Origin: Schlegelella_A sp035995885
GTDB lineage: Bacteria; Pseudomonadota; Gammaproteobacteria; Burkholderiales; Burkholderiaceae_C
DNA: 64,000 nt
NCBI GenBank assembly: GCA_035995885.1
Contig: DASYKC010000085.1
Span: 1-64,000, forward strand
Reading direction: 5' to 3'
Shown here piece by piece: positions 34,651 to 45,126 of the stretch. Positions within the stretch are counted from its first letter, which is position 1; each line of letters starts with the position of its first letter. The notes beneath the pieces are model-generated. The model did no database searches. It was not told where the DNA came from and saw only the letters and a list, made by a program, of their open reading frames with translations. The translations under genes were made by a program, and so were the position numbers.

Positions 34651-35514
34651 ATGCAGGTCTTCCTGAGCCAGCTCACGCTCGGTCTCGTCAACGGCTCGTT
34701 CTACGCGATGCTGAGCCTCGGGCTGGCGGTCATCTTCGGCCTGCTCGGCATCGTCAACTTCGCGCACGGCGCGCTCTACATGCTGGGCGCGTACGTCGCC
34801 TGGATCGGCATGGACCGGCTCGGCATGAACTACTGGGCCGCGCTGGTGGTCGCGCCGATCGTCATCGGCGCGCTCGGCGTCGCCATCGAGCGGCTGTTCC
34901 TGCGCCATCTCTACAAGATCGATCCGATCTACGGGCTCCTCCTGACCTTCGGCCTGGCGCTGATCGCCGAAGGGATCCTGCGCTACTTCTTCGGCGTCTC
35001 GGGCCAGTCGTACGAGAAGCCCGAGCTGCTCGCCGGCTCGATCGATCTCGGCTTCATGGTCCTGCCGATCTACCGCGCCTGGGTCGTCGTCGCCTCGCTG
35101 ACGGTCTGCCTCGGCACCTGGTTCCTGATCGAGCGGACGAGCCTCGGCGCGACCCTGCGCGCCGGCACCGAGAACCCGGCGCTGGTCCAGGCCTTCGGCA
35201 TCAACGTGCCGCTGATGGTGACGCTCACGTATGCCGGAGGCGCCGCCCTGGCGGCGCTGGCCGGCGTGCTGGCCGCGCCGGTGATCCAGGTGACGCCGCT
35301 GATGGGGTCGAGCCTCATCATCGTCGTCTTCGCCGTCGTCGTCATCGGCGGCATGGGCTCGATCCTCGGCTCGATCCTGACCGGCCTCGCGCTCGGCCTG
35401 GTCGAGGGCCTGACCAAGGTCTTCTATCCCGAGGCCTCGAGCATCGTCGTCTTCGTCATCATGGCGATCGTCCTGATGGTCCGGCCGGCGGGCCTGTTCG
35501 GCAAGGAGGCGTGA
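34651..35514 (+). CDS. livH: Branched-chain amino acid-type ABC permease LivH (cluster 2)
   Basis: Inner-membrane permease, 287 aa. It has the LivH start QVFLSQLTLGLVNGSFYAML, the signature FGLLGIVNFAHGALYMLGAY (about residues 30-49) and the C-terminal VVVIGGMGSILGSILTGLALGLVEGL. It follows the binding-protein gene by 37 bases and its TGA overlaps the ATG of livM by one base, with a GTG three bases earlier also in frame. Confidence 0.93.
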   Translation: MQVFLSQLTLGLVNGSFYAMLSLGLAVIFGLLGIVNFAHGALYMLGAYVAWIGMDRLGMNYWAALVVAPIVIGALGVAIERLFLRHLYKIDPIYGLLLTFGLALIAEGILRYFFGVSGQSYEKPELLAGSIDLGFMVLPIYRAWVVVASLTVCLGTWFLIERTSLGATLRAGTENPALVQAFGINVPLMVTLTYAGGAALAALAGVLAAPVIQVTPLMGSSLIIVVFAVVVIGGMGSILGSILTGLALGLVEGLTKVFYPEASSIVVFVIMAIVLMVRPAGLFGKEA

Positions 35515-36548
35515 TGAGCGAAGCAGACGCCATCGCCGCGGCGCCGCTCGCCACCGCCGCGCCGGACACGGCGCGGCTCGCCCACCTCGGCCTGGTCGCA
35601 GGCCTCCTCGTGCTGGTCGCGGCGCCGTTCATCGGCCTCTATCCGGTGTTCGTGATGACCGCGCTCTGCTACGCGATCTTCGCCTGCGCCTTCAACCTGC
35701 TGCTCGGCTACACGGGCCTGCTCTCGTTCGGCCACGCGGCGTACTTCGCGACCGCCGCCTACACGACCGGCTGGCTGGTCCGCTCCGAAGGCTGGCCGCC
35801 CGAGCTCGGCGTCGTCGCCGGCGTCGCCGTCGCGGCGGCGCTCGGCCTGGTCGTCGGCTTCATCGCGATCCGCCGCCAGGGCATCTACTTCGCGATGACG
35901 ACGCTCGCGCTCGCCGAGATGACCTACTTCGTCTTCCTGCAGTGGCGCTCGGTCACCGGCGGCGAGGACGGCCTGCAGGGCGTGCCGCGCGGCAAGCTGC
36001 TCGGCATGCTGCCGCTCGCCGGCGCGCCGCACGAGAAGCTCCTCGGCGTGATCCCGGTGCCCGATGACGTCGTCATGTACTTCGTCGTCCTTGCCGTGTT
36101 CATCGCCGTGTTCCTGGCCATCCGCCGCATCGTCCATTCGCCCTACGGCCAGGTGCTCAAGGCGATCCGCGAGAACGAGCCGCGCGCGATCTCGCTCGGT
36201 TACGACGTCGACCGCTACAAGCTGCTCGCCTTCGTCCTCTCGACTGCGCTCGCCGGCCTCGGCGGCGCGCTCAAGACGCTGGTGCTCGGCTTCGCGACGC
36301 TGTCGGACGCGCACTGGTCGCTCTCCGGCGAGGTCGTCCTGATGACGCTGCTCGGCGGCATGGGCACCTTCGCCGGGCCGGTCCTCGGCGCGTTCACGAT
36401 CATCGGCCTGCAGAACCTGCTCTCCGACCGCGTCGGCGAGTGGGTCACCGTCATCATCGGCGCGATCTTCGTCGTCTGCGTCGTCGCCTTCCGGCGCGGC
36501 TTCGTCGGCGAGCTGCTCGCATGGCAGCAGCGCCGCAGGAGACAATGA
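35514..36548 (+). CDS. livM: Branched-chain amino acid-type ABC permease LivM (cluster 2)
   Basis: Partner permease of LivH, 344 aa from the ATG at 35514, with AAGGAGG just upstream; the GTG at 35511 would add one residue. Signatures: AFNLLLGYTGLLSFGHAAYFATAAY (about residues 56-80), GGEDGLQGV, SPYGQVLKAIRENEPRAISLGYDV and LMTLLGGMGTFAGPVLGAF. It ends the five-gene transporter set. The N-terminal 25 residues are Ala-rich. Confidence 0.93.
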   Translation: MSEADAIAAAPLATAAPDTARLAHLGLVAGLLVLVAAPFIGLYPVFVMTALCYAIFACAFNLLLGYTGLLSFGHAAYFATAAYTTGWLVRSEGWPPELGVVAGVAVAAALGLVVGFIAIRRQGIYFAMTTLALAEMTYFVFLQWRSVTGGEDGLQGVPRGKLLGMLPLAGAPHEKLLGVIPVPDDVVMYFVVLAVFIAVFLAIRRIVHSPYGQVLKAIRENEPRAISLGYDVDRYKLLAFVLSTALAGLGGALKTLVLGFATLSDAHWSLSGEVVLMTLLGGMGTFAGPVLGAFTIIGLQNLLSDRVGEWVTVIIGAIFVVCVVAFRRGFVGELLAWQQRRRRQ

Positions 36549-36606
36549 CCGGCGCTTCGCGTCGCCTTGACGTAGCCTCGCGGAAGCCCATTCAGGAGTC
36601 GTCGAC

Positions 36607-37011
36607 ATGACCGCCAAGCGCCTGACCAAGGAAGACATCCGCACCACGACCGGCATCCTCAATCCGGTCGGCCACGTCATCCTCGCCTTCCAGGACGACG
36701 CCGAGACCGCCGAGGCCGTCGCCGCGCTGCGCGCCGCCGGCAGCGCCGAGGAGGACATCCTCGTCTACCGCGCCGAAGAGGCGACGCCCCGCCTGCGCGA
36801 GCGCGTCCGGACGGCGAGCGAGGCCGCCGGCTTCGGCTACGAGATCACCTTGATGCGCCGCTACCTGGCGTTGGCCGAGCAGGGCTCCGGCTGGCTGATC
36901 GTCTACGCGCCCGACGCTGCCGCGGTGCAGCGAATCGTCGAGGTCGCCAAGCGGTTCCACGCCTTGTGCGCGGTGCGCTACCACCGGCTCGCCAACGAAG
37001 ACCTGATCTGA
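36607..37011 (+). CDS. Conserved hypothetical protein, 134 aa
   Basis: A cytoplasmic protein starting at the ATG at 36607 with CAGGAG eight bases upstream. Segments: ILNPVGHVILAFQDDAETAEAVAALRAAG (about residues 17-45), GSAEEDILVYRAEEA and GSGWLIVYAPDAAAVQRIVEVAK. The alternation of strands and helices suggests a small ferredoxin-like alpha/beta fold, similar in style to general-stress-type proteins. I do not recognise a named family. It stands 58 bases after livM and may be independent. Confidence 0.75.
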   Translation: MTAKRLTKEDIRTTTGILNPVGHVILAFQDDAETAEAVAALRAAGSAEEDILVYRAEEATPRLRERVRTASEAAGFGYEITLMRRYLALAEQGSGWLIVYAPDAAAVQRIVEVAKRFHALCAVRYHRLANEDLI

Positions 37012-37036
37012 ACCGGGCGCGTCCGCTTCGGCGATG

Positions 37037-38044
37037 TCAAGGCGTCAGGCGGAAGCGCTCGATCAGCAGCGCCTTGACGGCGGCCTTGGTCGCGGCATCG
37101 GCGGCGACGTCGTAGCCCGCGATCAGGCCCTTGCCGATGCAGCGGTCCTGGTCGTCGAGCTCGCGGCCGGTGTCGACGTTGACGATCTTGCCGCCGGGCG
37201 CTTCCTCGAGGTTGCAGCGCGCCGCAGTCAGCACGTCGGGGACGCGGATCAGGGTCGGACTGGCGACGGCGTCGAAGGCATGGTGCGCGCCGGCGAAGGT
37301 CGTGACGGCGGCGTCCTGGCCGGCGCGGCGCAGGCGATCGACGAGGCGAACGCAGGCATCGGCCGCGGTGAGCACGTCGGCCTCGCCGATGAAGATGCGC
37401 TGCGGTCCCGGCTCCGACCGGGTGTCGCCGAGCAGGCGCAGGTTGCAGTCGGGGTAGAGGGCGATGTAGGCGGCGAAGCCGACGCCGGCCTGGCCGAAGC
37501 CCGAGGCGAAGCGGGTTTGCGCGGCGACCAGCGCGGTCCGCCCGCCCGACGAGAAGCCCATGACGGCGATCCGCTCGGCATCGATGCGCGGATGCCGGGC
37601 GAGGAACGCCAGCGCCCGTTCGGCGTCGACGACGCGCGCCAAGCTCGCGATCGACGGCGGCATCGTCGCGAAGCTGGCGCCGGCGGCGACCGCGCCGCGG
37701 CCGCTGAAGCTGTCGAGCGTGAAGACGGCGATGCCGATGGCGTTGAGCTCGTCGCTCCACGCCACCTGGTTCGAGACGGCGCCGGCGTCGCCGTGCAGCA
37801 TGACGACCGCCGGCATGCGCGCGGCGGCGGCGAAGGGCAGGCGCAGCTCGCCGGCGATCGTCGCGGCGGCGGCGCCGTCCTGCGTGCCGGCGAGCACCTG
37901 CTCCTGGGTCAAGGTCAGCGTCGGCAGCGCGTGCACCTCGACGCGAAAGGTCGGCGCGACGGCGTGCGCGTTCGACGCCGCGACGGTCATTGCGACGACG
38001 AAGAGCCCGAGACGCGAAAGCGCGCGCGGGCCGCGCGCCGTCAC
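37037..38044 (-). CDS. Exported dienelactone hydrolase-family protein
   Basis: A 335-aa alpha/beta hydrolase with a signal peptide (SRLGLFVVAMTVAASNAHA). The nucleophile elbow is GFSSGG in IAVMGFSSGGRTAL (about residues 170-183). Other family points: VVMLHGDAGAVSNQ (oxyanion region, about 99-112), IGEADVLTAADAC (acid region) and AGAHHAFDA with the catalytic His (about 268-276). The typical dienelactone hydrolase Cys nucleophile is Ser here, so it is more likely an esterase. It overlaps ruvB by four bases downstream of it. Confidence 0.87.
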   Translation of the reverse strand: MTARGPRALSRLGLFVVAMTVAASNAHAVAPTFRVEVHALPTLTLTQEQVLAGTQDGAAAATIAGELRLPFAAAARMPAVVMLHGDAGAVSNQVAWSDELNAIGIAVFTLDSFSGRGAVAAGASFATMPPSIASLARVVDAERALAFLARHPRIDAERIAVMGFSSGGRTALVAAQTRFASGFGQAGVGFAAYIALYPDCNLRLLGDTRSEPGPQRIFIGEADVLTAADACVRLVDRLRRAGQDAAVTTFAGAHHAFDAVASPTLIRVPDVLTAARCNLEEAPGGKIVNVDTGRELDDQDRCIGKGLIAGYDVAADAATKAAVKALLIERFRLTP

Positions 38045-39132
38045 GGCGCGGCTTCGCCGAACAGGCCGCCCGTGCTCTTCGGCGGCGCGACGCCGAGGTG
38101 GCGATAGGCGGCGAGGGTCGCGACCCGGCCGCGCGGCGTTCGCTGCAGGAAGCCCTGCTGGATCAGGAACGGCTCGATCACGTCCTCGATCGTGTCGCGC
38201 TCCTCGCCGATCGCCGCGGCGACGTTGTCGAGGCCGACCGGGCCGCCGTCGAAGCGGTGCACCACGGCCTCGAGGAGCTTCCTGTCCATCACGTCGAGGC
38301 CGAACAGGTCGACGTCGAGCATCGCCAGCGCCTTGTCGGCGAGCGGCTTGGTGATCGTGCCGTCGCCCTTCATGTCGGCGAAGTCGCGGACGCGCCGCAG
38401 CAGCCGGTTGGCGACGCGCGGCGTGCCGCGCGAGCGGCGCGCGATCTCGAAGCCGCCTTCGCCGTCGAGCGGCACGTCGAGCAGGCCGGCCGAGCGGCGC
38501 ACGATCTGCGCCAGCTCCTCGGCGCTGTAGAACTCGAGCCGGGCGACGATGCCGAAGCGATCGCGCAGCGGGTTGGTGAGCATGCCGGCGCGCGTCGTCG
38601 CGCCGATCAGCGTGAACGGCTGCAGCTCGAGCTTGATCGAGCGCGCCGCCGGGCCGTCGCCGATCATGATGTCGATCTGGTAGTCCTCGAGCGCCGGATA
38701 GAGGATCTCCTCGACGACCGGCGAGAGGCGATGGATCTCGTCGATGAAGAGGACGTCGTTCTTCTCGAGGTTGGTGAGGATCGCGGCGAGGTCCTTGGGC
38801 TTTTCGAGCACCGGCCCCGAGGTCTGGCGCAGGTTGACGCCGAGCTCGGCGGCGATGATGTGCGAGAGCGTCGTCTTGCCGAGGCCGGGCGGGCCGAACA
38901 GGAGGACGTGGTCCATCGCCTCGCCGCGCATCTTGGCGGCGCCGATGAAGATCTCGAGCTGCTCGCGCGCCTTCGCCTGGCCGACGTACTCGGCGAGCCC
39001 CTTCGGCCGGAGCGCGCGCTCGATCGCCTCCTCGTTCGGCGAGCCCGGAACGCCGCTGACGACGCGGACCGCGGTGCCGGCGCCGCGCGACGCCGCCGGG
39101 CCGGGCGCGAACTCGTCGGTCTGGATGCTCAT
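38041..39132 (-). CDS. ruvB: Holliday junction branch migration helicase RuvB
   Basis: ATP-driven motor of the RuvABC complex that moves Holliday junctions. 363 aa from the ATG at 39132; the frame continues upstream but that part is not RuvB-like. Seen: LRPKGLAEYVGQ, Walker A FGPPGLGKTT (about residues 71-80), Walker B VLFIDEIHRL (about 117-126), sensor IGATTRAGML, DRFGIVARLEFY and a C-terminal FLIQQGFLQRTPRGR winged-helix end. A -10-like GATAAT lies exactly six bases before the ATG. It is separated from ruvA by the copper chaperone gene. Confidence 0.96.
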   Translation of the reverse strand: MSIQTDEFAPGPAASRGAGTAVRVVSGVPGSPNEEAIERALRPKGLAEYVGQAKAREQLEIFIGAAKMRGEAMDHVLLFGPPGLGKTTLSHIIAAELGVNLRQTSGPVLEKPKDLAAILTNLEKNDVLFIDEIHRLSPVVEEILYPALEDYQIDIMIGDGPAARSIKLELQPFTLIGATTRAGMLTNPLRDRFGIVARLEFYSAEELAQIVRRSAGLLDVPLDGEGGFEIARRSRGTPRVANRLLRRVRDFADMKGDGTITKPLADKALAMLDVDLFGLDVMDRKLLEAVVHRFDGGPVGLDNVAAAIGEERDTIEDVIEPFLIQQGFLQRTPRGRVATLAAYRHLGVAPPKSTGGLFGEAAP

Positions 39133-39144
39133 CGGCGCATTATC
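39133..39144 (-). promoter_or_regulatory. -10-like element for a leaderless ruvB transcript
   Basis: On the minus strand GATAAT is followed by six bases and then the ruvB ATG. This places the expected transcription start on or next to the start codon. No Shine-Dalgarno site is present. Confidence 0.4.
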
Positions 39145-39314
39145 GAACGCGACGCGACGCGACGCGAACGCGCCGCTGCCGCGACAATCGGCCGGTGCAT
39201 CGCCATCGGCGGTCGAGATCCCGACGACGCTCGAGAGCGTCGCCGGCACGATCCAGAACGCCGAGCTGCGCTTCGACGTCCCGGTCGGACCGACTCGATC
39301 ATCCGGAAATCTCC

Positions 39315-39812
39315 ATGACATCGTCCCTTGCCTTCTTCCCTCGACTCCGCCGCGCCGGGCTCGGCGTCGCGCTCTGCGCGTTCGCGCTGACCGCCGCCGC
39401 GCACGGCGCGAAGGCCGGCGACATCACCATCGGCCATGTCTACGCGACGCCCTCGATTCCCGGCACGACGAACGGCGCCGCCTACCTCGCGTCGATCGAG
39501 AACAAGGGCGCGGTGGCCGACCGGCTCGTCGGCGCGAGCACGCCGGCCGCGGCGCGCGTCGAGCTGCACTCGATGGCGGTCGACGCGCAAGGCGTCATGC
39601 GGATGCGCGAGATCGACGCCATCGACCTGGCGCCGAAGGCCAAGGTGCAGATGAAGCCCGGCGCGGCCCTGCACCTGATGCTGGTCGGCCTCAAGGAGCC
39701 GCTCAAGGAGGACGCGAGCTTTCCCATGACGCTGCGCTTCGAGCGCGCCGGCACGGTCGAGGTCAAGGTCATCGTCGGTCCGGCGAAGCCAGGGGAAGGT
39801 CACGCGCACTGA
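39315..39812 (+). CDS. PCu(A)C-family periplasmic copper chaperone
   Basis: A 165-aa exported protein that delivers Cu(I) to the CuA centre of cytochrome oxidase or protects against copper. The ATG at 39315 gives a clean signal peptide (LRRAGLGVALCAFALTAAAHG). The copper-site pattern is complete: HSM (about residues 82-84), MRM (about 93-95), then HLM (about 119-121) in the family's H-x-M spacing. The C-terminus ends in GHAH. It sits between ruvB and ruvA on the opposite strand and is not part of a visible copper operon. Confidence 0.9.
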   Translation: MTSSLAFFPRLRRAGLGVALCAFALTAAAHGAKAGDITIGHVYATPSIPGTTNGAAYLASIENKGAVADRLVGASTPAAARVELHSMAVDAQGVMRMREIDAIDLAPKAKVQMKPGAALHLMLVGLKEPLKEDASFPMTLRFERAGTVEVKVIVGPAKPGEGHAH

Positions 39813-39824
39813 GGGCGCGGTGGA

Positions 39825-39869
39825 GATCCTTCGCTGCGCTCAGGATCACGAAGCGCCTCGGCGCTTCGT
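39825..39869. terminator. Double hairpin between converging PCu(A)C and ruvA genes
   Basis: Two adjacent perfect stems: GATCCT with AGGATC (39825-39847, 11-base loop) and ACGAAGCGC with GCGCTTCGT (39848-39869, loop CTCG). The second reaches the first base of the ruvA stop. It probably ends transcription from both sides. The first stem carries the same core as the larger inverted repeat at 41971-42035. Confidence 0.55.
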
Positions 39870-40441
39870 CACTTCGCGAGTGCGCGCAGGGCCAGCTTGA
39901 TGCCGGCCGCGACCTCGACGTCGGGCGGCAGCGTCTTCAGCGTCGCGCTCGCCTCACGGTCGCTGTAGCCGAGCGCCACCAGCGCCTGCAGGATGTCGGC
40001 CTGCGCGCTCGAGGTCACGCTCGCCGGCGCGGCGACCGCGTCGCCGAGCTTGCCCTTGAGCTCGAGCAGCAGCCGCTCGGCGGTCTTCTTGCCGATCCCC
40101 GGCACCTTGATCAGGCGCCCGCTCTCCTGCAGCGACACCGCGCGCGCCAGCTCGTCGACCGAGAGCCCGGACAGGATCGACAGCGCCGTGCGCGGGCCGA
40201 CGCCCGAGATCTTGACGAGGAGGCGAAAGGTCGCGCGCTCCTCGTGGCTGAGGAAGCCGAACAGCACCTGCGCGTCTTCGCGGACGACGAAATGGGTGAG
40301 CAGCGTGACGCGCTCGCCGAGGGCCGGCAGGTTGTAGAAGCTCGACATCGGCACGTCGACTTCGTAGCCGACGCCGCCGACGTCGACGAGCACCTGCGGC
40401 GGCGTCTTGGCGGCGAGCGTTCCGGTCAGTCGTCCGATCAT
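39869..40441 (-). CDS. ruvA: Holliday junction branch migration protein RuvA
   Basis: Junction-binding subunit of the RuvAB complex, 190 aa. Seen: N-terminal OB fold (MIGRLTGTLAAKTPPQVLVDVGGVGYEV), the HhH regions LLVKISGVGPRTALSILSG (about residues 74-92) and LIKVPGIGKKTAERLLLELKGKL (about 109-131), and a C-terminal RuvB-binding domain (LQALVALGYSDREASATLK). A minus-strand GATAAT lies eight bases before the ATG. It diverges from phoH. Confidence 0.96.
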   Translation of the reverse strand: MIGRLTGTLAAKTPPQVLVDVGGVGYEVDVPMSSFYNLPALGERVTLLTHFVVREDAQVLFGFLSHEERATFRLLVKISGVGPRTALSILSGLSVDELARAVSLQESGRLIKVPGIGKKTAERLLLELKGKLGDAVAAPASVTSSAQADILQALVALGYSDREASATLKTLPPDVEVAAGIKLALRALAK

Positions 40442-40515
40442 GGGGCGCGATTATCGCGGCGCCCCGCTTGCCACCTTGCGGCGACAATCCGGTCACGCCG
40501 ACCGCACCGCCGCTC

Positions 40516-41467
<952 letters not shown>

Positions 41468-41496
<29 letters not shown>

Positions 41497-41980
41497 GGCG
41501 AAGGCGGCGCGCGCGCCGCACCGCACGGCGCCGGCCCTGCGCCTCTCGCTCCAGCTCGCCGACGCGCGCCATCGCGAGGTGCTCGACCGTGCCGCCGTCG
41601 CGCGCTGGATCCGCGCTGCGCTCGCGGTCCCGGCCGAGATCACGGTGCGGGTCGTCGACGCCGACGAAGGCCTCGCCCTCAACCGCGACTTCCGCGGCCA
41701 GGAGCACGCGACCAACGTGCTGACGTTTCCGTACGAGGCCACGCCGACGCTGAGCGCCGACCTCGTCCTCTGCGCACCGGTGGTCGAGGCCGAGGCGGAG
41801 GCGCAGGGCATCGCGCTCGTCGCCCACTACGCGCACCTGATCGTCCACGGCACGCTGCACGCGCAGGGCTTCGACCACGAGCGCGCCGCCGAGGCGAAGC
41901 GGATGGAAGCGCGCGAGAGCGAAGTCCTGGTCGGCCTCGGCTTCGCCGATCCGTACGCCGCCGCTTCGCCGTCGTCCTGA
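41468..41980 (+). CDS. ybeY: Endoribonuclease YbeY (rRNA maturation factor)
   Basis: Metal-dependent RNase for 16S rRNA 3'-end processing, 170 aa. The zinc motif HGTLHAQGFDHE (about residues 125-136) and EHATNVLTFPYE (about 78-89) are diagnostic. It overlaps the phoH 3' end by 29 bases, the common phoH-ybeY arrangement. The first 20 residues are an Ala/Arg/Lys-rich extension that could mean a later start. The last codons and stop lie inside an inverted repeat shared with the converging exporter gene. Confidence 0.95.
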
Positions 41981-42035
41981 GCGAAGCGAAGGATCGCGCC
42001 GCTCGCAGAGATCGTTTCGCTGCGCTCAGGACGAC
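41971..42035. repeat. 65-base inverted repeat containing both stops of converging genes
   Basis: The arms are GTCGTCCTGAGCG (41971-41983) and CGCTCAGGACGAC (42023-42035), perfect over 13 bases, with a further AGCGAA/TTCGCT match inside. The left arm holds the ybeY stop and the right arm the exporter stop, so both proteins end in Ser-Ser. It resembles dispersed palindromic intergenic elements and may act as a two-way terminator. Confidence 0.75.
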
Positions 42036-42955
42036 AGAGGCGCAGCGGCCGGCGCCGGCGCGCGCGTCGGCCACATCACCGAGGCGATCGCGAGCAGGAC
42101 GAGGACGATCGCGGCGCCGTCCTGCCAGTGCAGCGCCTCGTTCAGCCACCACGCGCCGATGACCGTGCCGAGGACCGGGATCAGCATCACCGACATGCTC
42201 GATGCGATCGGCGGCAGCGCCCGCGCCAGGATCAGCCAGATCGGCTGCGCCAGGCCGAAGATGAGGACGGCGTTGTAGCCGATCGCGGCGAGCGTGACCG
42301 CGTTCGGCAGCGCCCAGCGATCGCGCTCGAACAGCACGGTCGCCGTCGTCATGACGAGCGTCGACGCGAGCGTCATCCAGAAGACGATCGCCAGCGTCGG
42401 CGCGGCGATCGTCGTGCGCCGCATCTGCTGCGTGCCGACCGCCCAGATCGCGGCGGCGACGAGCATGCCGACGGCGGCGAGCGGCTTGCCGGCGATCGTC
42501 CCGAACTCGTGCCAGAGCAGGAGCGAGACGCCGATCGCGGCGGCGGCGATGCCGGCGACGTGGCGCGGCCGGAGGCGCTCGCCGAGGACGACGACGCTGT
42601 AGATCGCCGAGAAGATCGGCATGGTGTAGCCGAGGATCGCCGCCCGCCCCGACGACAGCGCGTGCACGGCGAGGATCGCCAGCACGTGCCAGATGATCAT
42701 GTTGTTGACGGCCAGCTTGGCGAGCTCGGGCCAGTCGTCCCTGCGGATCACGAACGAGACGCGCTGCAGGCGCAGCACCGCCCACAGCACCGGCAGGCCG
42801 AGCCACATCGACAGCGCCCGGAAGCCGAGCGGCGGATAGCCGGTGACGCCGAGCTTCATCACCGGCCAGTTGAGGCCCCAGACGATCGTGAGGAAGACGA
42901 GCAGCCCGTACTGCTGGCGACTGAAGGCGAATTGATTCGGGGAGACTGCGTTCAG
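42026..42955 (-). CDS. DMT-superfamily (EamA) transporter with a non-standard start
   Basis: Inner-membrane exporter-like protein of the drug/metabolite transporter superfamily with two EamA repeats and about ten helices, beginning LLVFLTIVWGLNWPVMKLG. No ATG, GTG or TTG exists between the corA overlap and the first helix. A CTG at 42955 forms a CTGA overlap with the corA stop and gives 309 residues, the usual family size. A GTG/ATG pair within the first helix (PVM) would truncate it. Frameshift or sequencing error near the 5' end is the alternative. Substrate unknown. Confidence 0.8.
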   Translation of the reverse strand: MNAVSPNQFAFSRQQYGLLVFLTIVWGLNWPVMKLGVTGYPPLGFRALSMWLGLPVLWAVLRLQRVSFVIRRDDWPELAKLAVNNMIIWHVLAILAVHALSSGRAAILGYTMPIFSAIYSVVVLGERLRPRHVAGIAAAAIGVSLLLWHEFGTIAGKPLAAVGMLVAAAIWAVGTQQMRRTTIAAPTLAIVFWMTLASTLVMTTATVLFERDRWALPNAVTLAAIGYNAVLIFGLAQPIWLILARALPPIASSMSVMLIPVLGTVIGAWWLNEALHWQDGAAIVLVLLAIASVMWPTRAPAPAAAPLSS

Positions 42956-44052
42956 GAGCGGCCCAGGTAGCGTTTGCGCCAGAAGTAGATGCTCATGCCC
43001 ACGCCGATCGCGAGCATGACCAGGAAGATGATCCAGAAGCCGGTCGGGCTGTGGATCAGCGGCAGGCCCTCGAAGTTCATGCCGAAGAATCCGGTGACGA
43101 GGTTGAGCGGCAGGAAGATCGCGGTCACCACCGTCAGCGCCCGCATGATGTTGTTGGTGCGGTTGCTCTGCTCGGCGAAGTGCAGCTGCACCGCCGTCTC
43201 CGACGACGCCTCGAGCCGGCGCACGTGCGAGACGACGCGCTCGATGTGCTCGAGGACGTCGCGCGAGCGCACGCGCAGCTGCTCGCGCTCGCGCCGCTGC
43301 GCCTCGTCTTCCGGCACCGGCCACTCGTCGAGCGCGTCGAGCCATTCGGTGATCGCGGCGCGCTGGTCCTCGCAGGTGTCCTCGAGCAGGTGCAGGGCGT
43401 TGCGCGAATCGAGCAGGAGGCGCCAGCCGCGCGGCGGGCCGCGCTCGTTGAAGAGCTGCTCCTGCAGCTCGTCGAGCTGCTTCGAGAGGACGCGGCGCAG
43501 CTCGAGGTAGCTGTCGACCATGTAGTTGACCATGCGCAGCATCAGGTCGGCCGGGCCGGTCGGCATGCGCGCGCTGGCGCGGCCCTCGGCGGTCGACGAG
43601 GTCTGGTTCTTCAGGCGGTTGGCGAAGAACTCGCGCACCTGGCAGTCGGTCGGATGGACGGTGAGCAGGACGCGGTCGAAGACGACGAAGCCGACCGGGC
43701 TGGTGTCGATCAGGTCGATCGCGTTCTGCCGCCCCATCGAAGGCGGCCCGTCCTCGTCGATCGCCGCGATCGCGCTGGCGGCGAGGCGCCTGAACACCAG
43801 CAGGTCGTACGCCGAGGTGTAGTCGAAGGTCGACGGCAGCTGCTTGTTGAGCAGGTCGAGGATGTGCAGCTCGTACAGCTGTGCGCCGGCCCAGGCCTGC
43901 AGGCTCGCCTGCACTTCGGGCAGCGCCGCCTCGAACGCCGAGCGCGTCGTCGCGACCCAGAGGTAGCCGGTCGGCGGCAGCGTCGCGGGCAGCGCGTCGA
44001 GCTCGGTGAACTGGTCACCGACGATGTGGAACGCTCGCACCGGCAGCGACAT
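42952..44052 (-). CDS. corA: CorA-family magnesium/divalent cation transporter
   Basis: Homopentameric inner-membrane Mg2+ channel of the CorA/ZntB superfamily, 366 aa. The C-terminus has two helices with the selectivity motif GMN between them in LVTGFFGMNFEGLP (about residues 321-334), followed by FWIIFLVMLAIGVGMSIYFW. The large cytoplasmic domain includes long helices (LSKQLDELQEQLFNERG and DVLEHIERVVSHVRRLE). It lies 12 bases downstream of hemB on the same strand. Confidence 0.93.
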   Translation of the reverse strand: MSLPVRAFHIVGDQFTELDALPATLPPTGYLWVATTRSAFEAALPEVQASLQAWAGAQLYELHILDLLNKQLPSTFDYTSAYDLLVFRRLAASAIAAIDEDGPPSMGRQNAIDLIDTSPVGFVVFDRVLLTVHPTDCQVREFFANRLKNQTSSTAEGRASARMPTGPADLMLRMVNYMVDSYLELRRVLSKQLDELQEQLFNERGPPRGWRLLLDSRNALHLLEDTCEDQRAAITEWLDALDEWPVPEDEAQRREREQLRVRSRDVLEHIERVVSHVRRLEASSETAVQLHFAEQSNRTNNIMRALTVVTAIFLPLNLVTGFFGMNFEGLPLIHSPTGFWIIFLVMLAIGVGMSIYFWRKRYLGRS

Positions 44053-44064
44053 GGCCGGAGTGCC

Positions 44065-45072
<1,008 letters not shown>

Positions 45073-45078
45073 GGCGCG

Positions 45079-45126
45079 ATTCTAGGCGGCGCCCGCGGCC
45101 GTCGAGGCGCCGCCGATAATCGGTCG
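45079..45126. promoter_or_regulatory. Divergent hemB-hemJ promoter region with two possible leaderless -10 elements
   Basis: Minus-strand TAGAAT (45079-45084) and plus-strand GATAAT (45115-45120) each lie six bases before a start codon, GTG of hemB and ATG of hemJ. The plus-strand element is within the 11-base palindrome CCGATAATCGG (45113-45123). Neither gene has a ribosome site here. Confidence 0.5.

Noticed and set aside
39195..39314. Leaderless-looking GTG at 39195 in frame with the copper chaperone, and a coding-like third frame (about 39200-39290)
   Set aside because: GACAAT lies six bases before the GTG, but the frame to 39315 is Arg-rich and would bury the signal peptide. The other frame has no start codon. 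It may be a promoter with a 120-base leader or a gene remnant; not enough to call.
39133..39321. Upstream extension of ruvB to 39321
   Set aside because: The added residues are not RuvB-like and the ATG at 39132 has a promoter-like element at leaderless spacing.
42026..43345. Extended minus-strand start for the DMT transporter at 43345
   Set aside because: The extra N-terminus lies inside corA, is Arg/Ala-rich and is not transporter-like. The CTG in the corA overlap gives the normal length.
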